Source of the DNA: Tautonia sociabilis
Lineage (GTDB): Bacteria > Planctomycetota > Planctomycetia > Isosphaerales > Isosphaeraceae
DNA length: 64,000 nt
Reading direction: 5' to 3'
Assembly: GCF_003977685.1 (NCBI RefSeq)
Contig: NZ_RYZH01000014.1
Coordinates: 62,001-126,000, forward strand
Shown here: piece after piece, positions 44,085 through 53,949 of the stretch
How the letters are laid out: every line of letters starts with the position of its first letter
Numbering within the stretch: position 1 is the stretch's first letter
The notes under the pieces: generated by a model
What the model was told of the DNA's origin: nothing
Seen by the model: the letters and a program-made list of their open reading frames with translations, nothing else
Databases searched by the model: none
Made by a program: the position numbers and the translations under genes

Positions 44085-45965
44085 GTGGGGTTACAACCAT
44101 CCAAGTCCGAAGCCGTCCTCGCCATCGGCCCGAAGATCCGGGCCCTCCCGGTCATCCACGGCTCGGGAGACTGCGCGATCCGGGTCCGAGAGGAGGTGCT
44201 GGCGCATCCCTATGATTGCCTGGCTGTCCCGCTGCCCCCCTCGTTCCGGGACGACGTGGAGGAGGCGGTCGACGCCTTGCCGTCCATCTCCGTCGTGCTC
44301 CAGCGCGACGCCGAAGGGGAGACCGACGGCTTCACGTATGTTCCCATCGACCCCTGCCAGCCGGTCATCGCGGCCGTCCGGACCGCGATGGGAGAGCGCA
44401 TCCCCCGGGCCTTCATCGACCTGGAATCCCCCAACTTCGAGGGCCGCACCGGCATCTATCCCGATCCCTACGCCCTGAAGCGCGTCCAGGTGGCCGGCTT
44501 CGCCTCCGCCATCCTCCCCGCCCTGCCGCCGCCCGACCCCGACGGATCCCAGGCCCGCCGCCACTCCTGGATGGCCAACCGCCTCCGGGATCTGGAAGCC
44601 CGGCACGAGTCGATCCTCTTCGTCTGCTCGATCATGGACTGGCCCTGGATCCGGGACGCCTACGTCCGAGGAGCTCCCGACCCCGATCCCGAGTGGTTCC
44701 TCCCCCAGATGCGCACCTGCCGGGTGGACCCCAACACCCTCATCTTCCTGCTCGGCGAGCTTCCCTACATCACCGCCCTCTACGAGCGCGGCCGCCGCGA
44801 GCTGACCCCCGACGACAACCTCTCCGTCGATGGGGTCAAGGAAATGCTCCTGGCCGCCCGGGAACGCCTGCGGGCGGATCGCCCGAAGGTGGCCAAGCGG
44901 ATCACGCCGCAATTGCTGTCGGTCTATTTCCGATACGTCCGGAACCTGTCGCTCATCGAGCGGCGGCTGACCCCCGACCTCTATTCCCTCATCATCGCCG
45001 CCAAGCAGACCGCCGGCGACGACTTCGCCCTCGCCCTGGCCGAGACCGCCCGCCACTACCCCTACGCCGACGCCTTCGACCGGGGAGACCGCCCCTGGTG
45101 GTGGGATGAGCCCCCCCTCCGCATGGGAGACGGCCGCGGCGACGTCCCCTCCTGGGGCACCGCCCCCCTCACCAGCCGACTCCCCGGCCAGGCCATCTCC
45201 TGGCGATCCTGCGAGCTGCGCCCCAAGCCCCCCGAGCCCGACCGGAAGACGTGGAAGCAGCGCTGGGACCCCTTCGGCATGTGCTCCTGGCCCCCCGAGG
45301 ACCAGCGCATCGAGAGCTTCCAGCGTCACGTCGCCGACCAGGCCCGGGCCATCCTCGGCGCCGACCTCGCCCGCTCGGAGAAGTTCACCACCAGCGTCCG
45401 AGACGGCATCGACATCCGGGAAACCCTCCGCAACTGGCACTCCGGCGATCTCTACGTCAAGGTGATCCCCCCCAGCCGCGGCTCCATCGACGCCGTCGTC
45501 TTCCTCTTCGATGTGCCCGCCGACCCTCGCGTCTACGTCCACCGGGCCACCTGGTTCGCCGAGCACGCCAACGAATCGACGCTGGCCTTCTTCGCCACCG
45601 ACCCGATGGAGAACCTCGTCGGCCCCGGCATCGCCCAGGCCGAGTACGGCGGCGCCCTGTTCCTCTTCCCCCCTCGGCTGATCCCCGACATCTGGGAAGA
45701 CCCCCGCCTCTCCCGCCTCGAGACGCTGGAGGAGCGCCTTCTCGGCGGCGGCCTGCTGCACTCCCGAGAGCGACACGTCGCCCTGGTCAGCCCCAAGCCT
45801 CCTCCCGCCTCCTGGCGTCGCCTGGCCCGCCGGCACGGCCGGAAGCTCGTCCACCTGCCGCTCAAGCGCTTCAGCGGCCAGCTCCTGGAGCGGCTGCGCA
45901 CCTTCCACGTGCTCAACGGCAAGCACGTCCGATCGTATGCGTCGGATTTCATCAGGGATCTGTGA
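44085..45965 (+). CDS. Large protein of unknown function in the MoxR cluster
   Basis: This 626-residue soluble protein is not assigned to a family. The N-terminal part (VLAIGPKIRALPVIHGSGDC, then VREEVLAHPYDCLAVPLPPS) has a TraB/ChaN-like flavour, which is only a suggestion. The middle has a DPDPEWFLPQMRTCRVDPNT stretch and an all-helical part with LSVYFRYVRNLSLIERRL. The C-terminal half contains HRATWFAEHANESTLAFFAT. It follows the AAA+ ATPase, Uma2 and a membrane protein, all rightward. The start is probably the GTG at 44085; an earlier open frame overlaps the previous gene. Confidence 0.6.
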   Translation: MGLQPSKSEAVLAIGPKIRALPVIHGSGDCAIRVREEVLAHPYDCLAVPLPPSFRDDVEEAVDALPSISVVLQRDAEGETDGFTYVPIDPCQPVIAAVRTAMGERIPRAFIDLESPNFEGRTGIYPDPYALKRVQVAGFASAILPALPPPDPDGSQARRHSWMANRLRDLEARHESILFVCSIMDWPWIRDAYVRGAPDPDPEWFLPQMRTCRVDPNTLIFLLGELPYITALYERGRRELTPDDNLSVDGVKEMLLAARERLRADRPKVAKRITPQLLSVYFRYVRNLSLIERRLTPDLYSLIIAAKQTAGDDFALALAETARHYPYADAFDRGDRPWWWDEPPLRMGDGRGDVPSWGTAPLTSRLPGQAISWRSCELRPKPPEPDRKTWKQRWDPFGMCSWPPEDQRIESFQRHVADQARAILGADLARSEKFTTSVRDGIDIRETLRNWHSGDLYVKVIPPSRGSIDAVVFLFDVPADPRVYVHRATWFAEHANESTLAFFATDPMENLVGPGIAQAEYGGALFLFPPRLIPDIWEDPRLSRLETLEERLLGGGLLHSRERHVALVSPKPPPASWRRLARRHGRKLVHLPLKRFSGQLLERLRTFHVLNGKHVRSYASDFIRDL

Positions 45966-46005
45966 GGCCGATCGCCTCGCGAGAGCCATCCGAGGAGAAG
46001 CGCCG

Positions 46006-47055
46006 ATGGGGACGGCCCTGCCCATGTTCATCGCCCTGACCGCCCTCGCCACCGCTTCCCAGGCGGACCCCGTCGAGGAGTCACCCCCCCGATTCTCGTC
46101 GGAGAAATACGGGCTTTCCTGCCCGCTCGCCGACGGCTGGGAGGTCGTCCTCGCCGAGCGAGACGACCTGATCTTCGTCGCCAAGATCCCCCAGCGCGAT
46201 CCCGACCGCCCCGGCGCCGTCGGCTGCGAGCTGGGCCTGGCCCCCGAGTCGCTCGACGAGTACCGCACCCGCATCGCCGCCAATGCCGAGCGCGGCCGCA
46301 TTCCCGGCGAGCTTGTCCGCAATGAGCTCGTCGACGCCGGAGACGGGCCCCGGCTGGTCACCGTTACCGAGTTCCGCCCCCCCTTCGGCGGCTCCTGGCG
46401 GGAAGTCACCGTGAGACGGATCGCCCACCGCCAGATGTACGCCTTCACGCTCAACGCCGATGCCGACGACCCCGGCTTCGACGCCGCCCTCGACGCCTTC
46501 GACGCCCTCGTCGACGGCGCCTCGTTCTCCCCTCCCGACACCGGCGCCCGCCCGGCCGACCCGGGTGCCGATCGGAACCGATGGGTCCAGGACGAGTTCC
46601 AGTTCGCCGTCGACCTGCCCGACGGCTGGGCCCCGGTGCTCGCCCCCAGCCAGCTCGCGCTGCTCTTCGCCAACGGCCCGGCCCACGGCATCTGGTCCGA
46701 CAACTTCCTCGTCATCGCCCGCCCCGCCCGAGGCTTCGACCCCGATCGGCTCGCGATCGACCTCCCCGACCTCCTCCGCAACGAGGAGCCCGGCTGCGAG
46801 GTTCTCTCCTGCGAGGTCATCGACCAGCCCGGCGCCGGCAAGGCCGTCGAAACCGTCGCTCGCACCCAGCGCGGCCCCTTCTCGATGACCGTCCTCGAAC
46901 GTCGCTTTCGCGGTGATCGATTCGAATACGAGGCGAAGTTCACACTGGAATCCGAGCGCTTCGACGCCCTCGCCCCCGCCCTCCGCCGCTGCCTTGACAG
47001 CTTCGCCGAGGTTCCCGGCGAGGTTTCGGGAGCCCCGGCCGGAGTCTCGGGCTAA
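46006..47055 (+). CDS. Secreted protein with two DcrB/PsbP-like domains
   Basis: This 349-residue protein has a signal peptide (MFIALTALATASQA) and two similar domains: FSSEKYGLSCPLADGWEVVL (residues about 30-165) and DEFQFAVDLPDGWAPVLAPS (about 190-335). This start, a hydrophobic strand then a DGW turn, is typical of DcrB/PsbP-like folds, which often occur in planctomycete and cyanobacterial surface proteins. Function unknown. GGAG precedes the start at 46006. It lies about 40 bases after the unknown cluster protein and may be co-transcribed. Confidence 0.65.
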   Translation: MGTALPMFIALTALATASQADPVEESPPRFSSEKYGLSCPLADGWEVVLAERDDLIFVAKIPQRDPDRPGAVGCELGLAPESLDEYRTRIAANAERGRIPGELVRNELVDAGDGPRLVTVTEFRPPFGGSWREVTVRRIAHRQMYAFTLNADADDPGFDAALDAFDALVDGASFSPPDTGARPADPGADRNRWVQDEFQFAVDLPDGWAPVLAPSQLALLFANGPAHGIWSDNFLVIARPARGFDPDRLAIDLPDLLRNEEPGCEVLSCEVIDQPGAGKAVETVARTQRGPFSMTVLERRFRGDRFEYEAKFTLESERFDALAPALRRCLDSFAEVPGEVSGAPAGVSG

Positions 47056-47306
47056 CGAGCCTTCTCGCGCCGCCCGGCTTGGGAGCCCTCCGATGCGGGA
47101 GTTCGAGCGGACGGACGGCCCGACTCGGATGGAGCGCTCAAGACCGGAGAGGCTGGCCGGTGTCGCGTCGATCCCGAGCCCGGAAGGACCCACCTCCAGG
47201 GTTGTCACAATCAAGAACCACTCCGGAACCCCGTCGGCCGAGGGGCTCCGAGCCGATTGGCGAATGCCCGAGAGCCGGGCGGACGTGTTCCCTCGGGAGA
47301 TGAACG

Positions 47307-49457
47307 ATGTTTGAGCTGATCCGGAGTGCCCTGCTCGCCTCGGCGGCGGTCTCGGCCTTGCTCGGCGTCGAGGGGAGGGCCATCGCCGGCGACTTCTCGG
47401 CCGGAGCGGCGGCCGTGGACGTGTCTCCCGACTACCTGCCGGCGATCGTCAACGGCGGCTTTCTCCGTCGCGACGCGACGCAGGTCCATGACCCCCTGTT
47501 CGCCCGGGCCTTCGTCCTCGACGACGGCTCGACCCGGATCGCGCTCTGTGTCGTCGACACCTGCATGATGCCCCGAGACCTGATCGACCGCGCCAAGGCC
47601 CTCGCCCGGGACCGCACCGGGATCCCGACCGATCGCATGATGGTGTCCGCCACGCACACCCACTCCGCCCCCGCGTCGATGGGATGCCTCGGCTGCCCGG
47701 TCGATCCGGCCTACTCGGCCGAGCTGCCCGGGAAGATCGCCGAGGCGATCGCCGCCGCCTCCTCCCGGCTGCGGCCGGCCGAGGTCGGCTGGGCGGTCGT
47801 CGAGGACCGCGCGCACACCTTCTGCCGACGCTGGATCTACCGGCCCGATCGCATGCCCGCCGACCCCTTCGGCGACCGCACCGTCCGGGCCAACATGCAT
47901 CCCGGCCACCAGAACCCCGATGTCATCGGCCCCTCCGGCCCGGTCGACCCGGCCCTGTCGCTCATCGCCTTCCGGGGGGAAGACGGCGCTTCGATTGGCG
48001 TCTTCGCCAATTATTCGATGCACTACTACGGCGCCGACGCCGTCTCGGCCGACTACTTCGGCCACGTCTCCCGCATCCTGGCCGATCGCCTCGGCGGCGG
48101 CGAGGAGGTCGTCGTCGCGATGTCCCAGGGGACCAGCGGCGATTTGATGTGGATGGACTACGGCTCCCCCGCTCCGTCTCGGGATGTCGTCTCGTACGCC
48201 CAGGCCGTCGCCGACGTCGCGGCCGGGGCCCTCTCGGGCATCGTCTACCGCGACGACGTCTCCCTCGCCATGGCCGAGGCCACGCTTACCCTCGGCCGAC
48301 GCCTCCCCGACGATCGCCGCCGCTCCTGGGCCCGATCCGTCCGAGAATCGATGCAGGGCGAGGCCCCGACCTCCATCCCCGAGGTCTACGCCCTCGAACA
48401 GCAGCACCTCCTCGACTCCCCCGAGCGCGAACTGAAGCTCCAGGCCATCCGCATCGGCGACCTCGGCCTGACGGCCATCCCCAACGAGGTCTACGGCATC
48501 ACCGGGCTGAAGCTCAAGGCGAGCAGCCCGACCCCCGTGACCATCAACGTCGAGCTCGCCAACGGCGCCGAGGGCTACATCCCTCCCCCCGAGCAGCACG
48601 CCCTGGGCGGCTACACCACCTGGCCCGCCCGCACGGCCGGCCTGGAGGTGCAGGCGGAGCCGAAGATTGTCGAGGCGGTGCTCGGGCTCCTCGAGCGCGT
48701 CTCGGGCCGCTCCCGCCGGCCGATCGCTCCGCAAGGCGGCCTCTATGCCGAGGCCGTGCTGGCGACCGAGCCGATCGCCTACTTCCGGCTCGATGAGCTG
48801 ACCTGGACCGGAGCCGCCGACCTTCGAGGAGGCCCTCCCGCCCGATTGGAACCGGGGATCGCGCTCGGCCTCGACGGCCCGGAGGGCCCCGGCTTCACCG
48901 ACGAGGGGGAGGGCCCCAACCGCGCCATTCACTGCGCCGGAGGCCGGCTCCTCGCCGGGCCCCTCCCTGATGGCTCGTCCTGGACCGTCTCCTTCTGGTT
49001 CTGGAACGGCCTGCCTCCCGACGCCCGACCCGTCACCGGCTATCTCGCCTCGATCGGGCCCGAGGGGAAGCCTGGCTCCCCCGGCGACCACCTCGGCCTC
49101 GGCGGTTCGCTCGCCGACACCCTGACCGGCCGCCTCTTCGTCTCCAACGGCGAAGACCACGGGGACCTGCTCGTCGGCCGCTCCGAGTTGCCGATCTCGC
49201 GGTGGTGCCACGTCGCCTTCGTCCGAGACGGCCCCCGCGTTCGCGTCCATCTGAACGGGGATCCCGATCCCGAGATCGACGCCGAGCGACCATCCTTTTC
49301 GCTGGAAGGCCCGCACGCGCTCGTCCTGGGGGGCCGCATCGACGGCGTCGCCGGCCTTGAAGGCAAGCTGGACGAGGTGGCCGTCTACGACCGCGCCCTG
49401 ACCCCCGAGGAGATTCGCTCCCTGGCCCTCGACTGGCCGTCTCGCTCCGAGCCCTGA
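47307..49457 (+). CDS. Secreted ceramidase-like protein with C-terminal LamG domain
   Basis: This 716-residue protein has a signal peptide (SALLASAAVSALLGVEGRAI). Its neutral/alkaline ceramidase N-terminal-like domain (residues about 30-440) includes ARAFVLDDGSTRIALCVVDT, the zinc-binding SATHTHSAPASMG and NYSMHYYG. A LamG domain (about 480-705) follows, with WTVSFWFWNGLPPDARPVTG and KLDEVAVYDRALTPEEI. Such proteins are common in planctomycetes as hydrolases of unknown substrate. GGGAGATGAACG precedes the start. Confidence 0.85.
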   Translation: MFELIRSALLASAAVSALLGVEGRAIAGDFSAGAAAVDVSPDYLPAIVNGGFLRRDATQVHDPLFARAFVLDDGSTRIALCVVDTCMMPRDLIDRAKALARDRTGIPTDRMMVSATHTHSAPASMGCLGCPVDPAYSAELPGKIAEAIAAASSRLRPAEVGWAVVEDRAHTFCRRWIYRPDRMPADPFGDRTVRANMHPGHQNPDVIGPSGPVDPALSLIAFRGEDGASIGVFANYSMHYYGADAVSADYFGHVSRILADRLGGGEEVVVAMSQGTSGDLMWMDYGSPAPSRDVVSYAQAVADVAAGALSGIVYRDDVSLAMAEATLTLGRRLPDDRRRSWARSVRESMQGEAPTSIPEVYALEQQHLLDSPERELKLQAIRIGDLGLTAIPNEVYGITGLKLKASSPTPVTINVELANGAEGYIPPPEQHALGGYTTWPARTAGLEVQAEPKIVEAVLGLLERVSGRSRRPIAPQGGLYAEAVLATEPIAYFRLDELTWTGAADLRGGPPARLEPGIALGLDGPEGPGFTDEGEGPNRAIHCAGGRLLAGPLPDGSSWTVSFWFWNGLPPDARPVTGYLASIGPEGKPGSPGDHLGLGGSLADTLTGRLFVSNGEDHGDLLVGRSELPISRWCHVAFVRDGPRVRVHLNGDPDPEIDAERPSFSLEGPHALVLGGRIDGVAGLEGKLDEVAVYDRALTPEEIRSLALDWPSRSEP

Positions 49458-49533
49458 CCGGGCGACTCGCCCGGATCGTCGAGCAGGAACCGAGTACCTC
49501 CACCCGACCTGAAGCCGGAGGCACGATCCGCCC

Positions 49534-50133
49534 ATGGGGCAGCATCCCAACCCTCTGACCGTCCGCAAGGCGGACCATCCCATCGAGCCGATCTTCCTGA
49601 AGCGCTGGTCTCCCCGGGCGATGAGCGGAGAGCCCGTCTCCCAGGACGAGCTGATGCGCCTCTTCGAGGCCGCCCGCTGGGCCCCCTCGACCCGCAACGA
49701 GCAGGAATGGCGATTCCTCTTCGCCCGCAACGGCTCGGCCCACTGGCCGACGTTCTTCGACCTCCTCTCCCCGGGCAACCAGACCTGGTGCGACCGCGCC
49801 GCCGTGCTCGTCGTGGTGCTCGCTCACCGGTTCTTCTCGAACACCGGGGCGCCGAATCCCGTCCATCTGTTCGACGCCGGTGCCGCCTGGGAGAACCTGG
49901 CGCTGCAAGGAGCGATGATGGGCCTGGTCGTCCACGGCATGGCCGGCTTCGACTTCGAGAAGGCCCGGACCGCGCTGAACGTGCCCGACGAGTTCGCCGT
50001 GGCCGCCATGATCGCGATTGGCCGCCCGGGCGATCCCTCGTCGCTTCCCCCGGATCTCCAGCAGCGCGAGACTCCCTCGATGCGCCGGCCGGTGTCGCAG
50101 AGCGTGTGCGAGGGTCCGTTTTCCTTCGGTTGA
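49534..50133 (+). CDS. Nitroreductase-family protein
   Basis: This 199-residue flavoprotein starts with a nitroreductase-like core: FLKRWSPRAMSGEPVSQDEL, then LFEAARWAPSTRNEQEWRFL (FMN-binding Arg/Ser), later HLFDAGAAWENLALQGAMMG, MAGFDFEKARTALNVPDEF and MIAIGRPGD. The family reduces nitro-compounds or quinones with FMN and NAD(P)H. GGAGG lies 14 bases upstream, somewhat distant. It is followed by a CxxCH protein 150 bases later with its own promoter, so the two may be unrelated. Confidence 0.88.
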   Translation: MGQHPNPLTVRKADHPIEPIFLKRWSPRAMSGEPVSQDELMRLFEAARWAPSTRNEQEWRFLFARNGSAHWPTFFDLLSPGNQTWCDRAAVLVVVLAHRFFSNTGAPNPVHLFDAGAAWENLALQGAMMGLVVHGMAGFDFEKARTALNVPDEFAVAAMIAIGRPGDPSSLPPDLQQRETPSMRRPVSQSVCEGPFSFG

Positions 50134-50180
50134 AGCGGCCTCCCGCCGACCCGACACCGGGTCCGGCCGGTTCTCGGCCA

Positions 50181-50210
50181 TCGACCCCACCCGGCGTCGT
50201 CCGCTATGCT
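50181..50210 (+). promoter_or_regulatory. Candidate promoter for the CxxCH protein gene
   Basis: TCGACC (50181-50186), an 18-base spacer and TATGCT (50205-50210) lie 75 bases before the start at 50286. Confidence 0.35.
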
Positions 50211-50285
50211 CAAGGTTGGGCCGGTCGCCCCCCTCGGGGCGTCCCCGCGCCGGGGCGAGCGGCCGAACCTGGGGGAGACGCGACC

Positions 50286-50735
50286 ATGAGGACGAGATAC
50301 CGAGCCGCCGCGCTCGCGCTGGCGTGCCTGGCCGGCGCCGGGGCCGTTGCCGGGACCGTCCGGGGGCGGATGCAGGACGAACCGCAGGTGCAGGACCGCA
50401 CGCTGCCCATGTTCATGCAGGCCAAGCTCGACTATTCCAAGGACGTGCTCGAGGGGCTGACCACCGCCGACTTCACCAAGGTCGTCCAGGGTGCCCAGGC
50501 GCTGCGCAAGCTGGCCGAGGACGAGCTCTGGCGCGTGAATCCGAACATCAATTACGTGCGCTACACCGAGGAGTTCGTTCGGCTGACCGACGCCCTCGAA
50601 GCCGAGGGCCAGGCCCAGGACATCGACGGGGCCGCCCTCAACTACGTCAACCTAACGATCAATTGCATCAACTGCCACAAGTTCGTTCGGGATCAGCGGG
50701 TCACCCGCCTCGACGGCGAGCGCCTCCGCCGCTGA
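50286..50735 (+). CDS. Exported small protein with a CxxCH heme motif
   Basis: This 149-residue protein has a signal peptide (AALALACLAGAGAVAGTV) and a helical domain resembling cytochrome c-prime-like planctomycete proteins: LPMFMQAKLDYSKDVLEGLT, then VVQGAQALRKLAEDELWRV. One CINCH motif near the C-terminus (NCINCHKFVRD) could bind one c-type heme. An electron-transfer role is inferred. The start follows a weak GGGGGAG. Confidence 0.75.
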   Translation: MRTRYRAAALALACLAGAGAVAGTVRGRMQDEPQVQDRTLPMFMQAKLDYSKDVLEGLTTADFTKVVQGAQALRKLAEDELWRVNPNINYVRYTEEFVRLTDALEAEGQAQDIDGAALNYVNLTINCINCHKFVRDQRVTRLDGERLRR

Positions 50736-50997
50736 GCCCTCCGATCGACTCCCGATCGTTCCGCCCGGCTCCCAGCCCTGGCCGGGAGCCGAGCGGCTCC
50801 GCGATGCCCGATCGGCCCGCCGATCGCCGGTTGATCCCCGACTCGGCCGCGACCAGGAAGCCGGGCTCGTCCTCCCCGACCGGCCCTGGGGAGCCGATCG
50901 TGCGAGCCGTCTTGAGGGAGGCCGGCCGCCGCCGCCGCGAGGGAAGCGGCGAGGGGCGGGAGCCGGCTCGAGTGCGGAGCGCTTCCCTCGGGGACGA

Positions 50998-52410
50998 TCA
51001 GCCGAAGAGGCCGGCGTCCCGGTCGCCCAGGCCGCCCTTGAGCGGCACCTTGCGCACCTTCTTCGGCTTCGGGGGTTCCTCCCCGTCGGGCTCCTCGTCG
51101 GCCGCCAGGGGCTCATCCTTGGCGGTCGGCTTGATCGAGAGGCTCATCCGCTTCTGCTCGGCGTCGATGTCCAGGATCCGGGCGTCGACATCCTGGCCCT
51201 CCTGCACGACGTCCCGCACGCGACGCACGCGACCGGGGGCCAGTTCCGAGATGTGGATCAGTCCCTCCACCCCGGGCTCGATCTCGACGAAGGCGCCAAA
51301 CTCCATCAGCTTGACCACCTTGCCCTTCACCACCTGTCCCCTGCCGTAGCGGTGCTCCACGGTGTCCCAGGGGCTCGGCGCCAGTTGCTTCAGGCCCAGG
51401 CCGACGCGGTCCTTCTCGCGCTCGATCTTCAGGACCTTCACCTCGACCTCGTCCCCGATCTTCACCACGTCCTCGACCTTCACCCCCCGGCTCCAGGCCA
51501 GGTCGGAGACGTGAATCAGGCCGTCCACGCCTCCCAGATCGACGAACGCGCCGAAGTCCTTGATCGAGCGGACGGTCCCCTTGCGGACCTGCCCCTCTTG
51601 CAGTTCGGCCCAGGTCTTCTCGCGCAGCTCGGCCCGCTGCTGTTCAAGCAGCGCCTTGCGCGAGACGACGAGGTTCTTCTCCCTGGGGTTGGCCTCGGTG
51701 ACGATCACCTGGAACCGCTGGTTGACGTAGACCTCCGGGTCGGCGACGTAGCCCAGCTCGATCTGCCCCACAGGCAGGAAGCCGCGCATGCAGTCGACCT
51801 CGACCTCCAGGCCTCCCTTGATCGCCTTGGTCACGCGGGCCTCGACGACCATGCCGCGCTGGACGCTCTCCCAGTCGGCCTCGACGGCGGCTCCCTTCAG
51901 GTTCAGGCGGGTCAGGCCGGCGGTCGGGTCGTAGCGGTCGACCATCACCTCGATCGAGTCCCCCACGTTGGGCAGCGGCTTGTTCGAGCCGAACTGGGAG
52001 ACGGGGATGAACCCCTCGCTCTTGGTGCCGAGGTCGACGATGATCTCGTTTTCCCGCACCCGGACGACCGTTCCGGTGCGTGTTCCCTTCGAGGGCTGCG
52101 GCCCGCGCGGAGAGCCGGGGGAGGCGCCCGCCGGCACGTGCTCGGAGCGGGCCCGGCGGTTCATCGAGCCGGGGACCTTCTCCGGGTCGAAGCCCTCGAG
52201 CGCCTTTTCCAGCTCGGCTTCGAGGTCCTCGTCCCACTGCCGCTTCAGCTCGACCTCCGGGTCCACGGGGCGGCCGGTGGCCGAGTCGAGGGCCCGATTG
52301 ATCTCCGCGTCCAGCGGGTGCTCGTCCGGCTCGGGCTTGAGGCTCTGCCCCGGCCTCGGCCTCGGGCTGCCGGCGGGAGGTTCGTGCAAGTTCCGGATAT
52401 CGTCGGACAT
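50998..52410 (-). CDS. S1-domain RNA-binding protein, ribosomal protein S1-like
   Basis: This 470-residue protein has an acidic, low-complexity N-terminus (residues 1-110) and four S1 domains: GTVVRVRENEIIVDLGTKSE, GMVVEARVTKAIKGGLEVEV, GTVRSIKDFGAFVDLGGVDG and GKVVKLMEFGAFVEIEPGVE. The last two are the classic DFGAFV/EFGAFV type seen in RpsA. It probably works like a short RpsA in translation initiation or RNA binding. The C-terminus is Lys/Pro-rich (EEPPKPKKVRKVPLKGG). Whether this is the only RpsA of the organism cannot be told. Confidence 0.85.
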   Translation of the reverse strand: MSDDIRNLHEPPAGSPRPRPGQSLKPEPDEHPLDAEINRALDSATGRPVDPEVELKRQWDEDLEAELEKALEGFDPEKVPGSMNRRARSEHVPAGASPGSPRGPQPSKGTRTGTVVRVRENEIIVDLGTKSEGFIPVSQFGSNKPLPNVGDSIEVMVDRYDPTAGLTRLNLKGAAVEADWESVQRGMVVEARVTKAIKGGLEVEVDCMRGFLPVGQIELGYVADPEVYVNQRFQVIVTEANPREKNLVVSRKALLEQQRAELREKTWAELQEGQVRKGTVRSIKDFGAFVDLGGVDGLIHVSDLAWSRGVKVEDVVKIGDEVEVKVLKIEREKDRVGLGLKQLAPSPWDTVEHRYGRGQVVKGKVVKLMEFGAFVEIEPGVEGLIHISELAPGRVRRVRDVVQEGQDVDARILDIDAEQKRMSLSIKPTAKDEPLAADEEPDGEEPPKPKKVRKVPLKGGLGDRDAGLFG

Positions 52411-52632
52411 GGCCTGGCCCCGTTCGGGAGGCTCCTCGGGTCGATGGCTTCGGGTCGGTGGTCTGTGATTCTCGGGGCCGAGGCCCCGGTTACTCCCCCC
52501 TCAGGGGGGCGGCTCGGCCTGCTGGGCCGTTTCGTGTCGACCGATTCCTGAGTGCTGATCCCTGGCGAGCCGGCCGATCGATCCGAGAGCCGCTGCCTCG
52601 ATCATCCGGCATCGGCCATCCGCCGACGGACC

Positions 52633-53319
52633 TCAGCCCTCCATCAGCTCCAGCGTTGCCCACAGGCTCGGGTCTTCCCCGACGGGGAATTCCCTCCCCA
52701 CCGTCAGGTGCTGATCCCCCCGGTCGGGGTCGGTGACTCGGTAAGAGAAGCCCAGTCTCCGATTCGTCTCCGGGTCGAACCCATGCAGCGCCGATGCCGG
52801 CACATAGAGTTCGAGCCGGTATCCGGTCCGAGTCCGATGGGCCGAGGCGAGCAGCTCCGACGGGTCGGCCGTCGGGGAGTCGGCCGAGGCCCGGGCGATC
52901 TTCGCCTGGCGGAGTTCCGCCACCAGTGCCTTCCCCTCGCCGGGGGAGACCGTCGCGATGAACCGGTGGCAGTACCGGCTGGCCCGGTGGATGTCTCGGG
53001 TATTCCGGGTATCGATCCAGAGCTGGAGGCCGTCGGACTCCTCCGGTCGGTCGGCAACGCGGGAGAGCGTCCCCGGCTTGCCCGAGACCTCGACGGCGAT
53101 CCCCAGGCCCCCGGCGTTCCAGCCCACCCGGACCTCGGCCCAGGGGGATCGGCCGTCGATCTCGGCCAGCGCCGGCAGGATGCAGGCGTCGGGCAGGTCG
53201 AGGAGGCGTCCCTTGCCGGCCCTCGGGATGCCCTCGACCTTCGGGCAGGCCAGGGCGAACCGGGCGTAGAAGCTTGTCGGGATCAGGGGAGGGGGAGGGG
53301 GCGTCGTCGACGCGGACAT
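52633..53319 (-). CDS. Family 9 carbohydrate-binding-like (CBM9/DOMON-type) protein
   Basis: This 228-residue protein has no signal peptide. It has a beta-sandwich pattern like CBM9: SPWAEVRVGWNAGGLGIAVEV, then ESDGLQLWIDTRNTRDIHRA, and RTGYRLELYVPASALHGFDP with a C-terminal RRLGFSYRVTD. A second family member, with a longer N-terminus, lies at 60.4 kb. Its ligand is unknown. The start at 53319 has GGAGGT upstream, and the gene begins 56 bases after the ribH stop, same strand. Confidence 0.65.
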   Translation of the reverse strand: MSASTTPPPPPLIPTSFYARFALACPKVEGIPRAGKGRLLDLPDACILPALAEIDGRSPWAEVRVGWNAGGLGIAVEVSGKPGTLSRVADRPEESDGLQLWIDTRNTRDIHRASRYCHRFIATVSPGEGKALVAELRQAKIARASADSPTADPSELLASAHRTRTGYRLELYVPASALHGFDPETNRRLGFSYRVTDPDRGDQHLTVGREFPVGEDPSLWATLELMEG

Positions 53320-53375
53320 GGGGCTGGACCTCCGGTGTCTCGCTCGGGGCGGGGCGGTTCCCTCGCTCGCGCAGC

Positions 53376-53873
53376 TTATCGGCCCGAGCCGGCCCCGGCA
53401 ACGGAATCGGCCCGGATCTGGGCCAGCAGGTTCACCATCTCGATGGCGGCCATCGCCGCCTCGGCCCCCTTGTTCCCCGCCTTCAGGCCCGATCGGTTCA
53501 GCGCCTGCTCGACCGAGTCGGTCGTCAGAATGCCGAAGATCACGGGCACTCCGGTTTCCAGGCCCGCCGACATCACTCCGCCGGCCGCCTGTCCCGCCAC
53601 ATGGTCGTAATGCCCGGTCTCCCCCCGGATGACGCATCCCAGGGTGATCACCGCGGCGTACCTTCCGGTCCCGGCCAGGGCCTTCGCCGCCATCGGCACC
53701 TCGAACGACCCGGGGACCCAGGCCACGTCGAGGCGGTCGTCGGCCACGCCGTGGCGGACGAACGCATCTCGACAGCCGGCCAACAACGCCTCGGTGACCA
53801 TCGCGTTGAACCGGGCGCAAACGATCGCGAAGCGGCCGGAGGGGGGGGAGAAGTCGCCTTCGAAGGTGGGCAT
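53376..53873 (-). CDS. ribH: 6,7-dimethyl-8-ribityllumazine synthase
   Basis: This 165-residue enzyme performs the penultimate step of riboflavin synthesis. Signatures are [20 protein letters not shown], the [20 protein letters not shown] substrate loop, [20 protein letters not shown] with the catalytic His, and [19 protein letters not shown]. The ending VNLLAQI with a short polar tail is typical. Other rib genes are absent. A CBM9-like gene follows on the same strand; the start has no strong ribosome-binding site. Confidence 0.96.
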   Translation of the reverse strand: MPTFEGDFSPPSGRFAIVCARFNAMVTEALLAGCRDAFVRHGVADDRLDVAWVPGSFEVPMAAKALAGTGRYAAVITLGCVIRGETGHYDHVAGQAAGGVMSAGLETGVPVIFGILTTDSVEQALNRSGLKAGNKGAEAAMAAIEMVNLLAQIRADSVAGAGSGR

Positions 53874-53949
53874 CGGTGGGCTACGGGCTGAGGGAGGATG
53901 GCCGGGGGGGAGGAGCCCCCCCTCGGCCAGCGGCGGAGGGGAGACGGGG

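Noticed and set aside
44091-46943. 950-residue leftward frame across two rightward genes
   Set aside because: It reads as Gly/Ala/Arg-rich sequence and crosses the boundary of two genes with family or export features; GC-rich DNA readily produces such frames.
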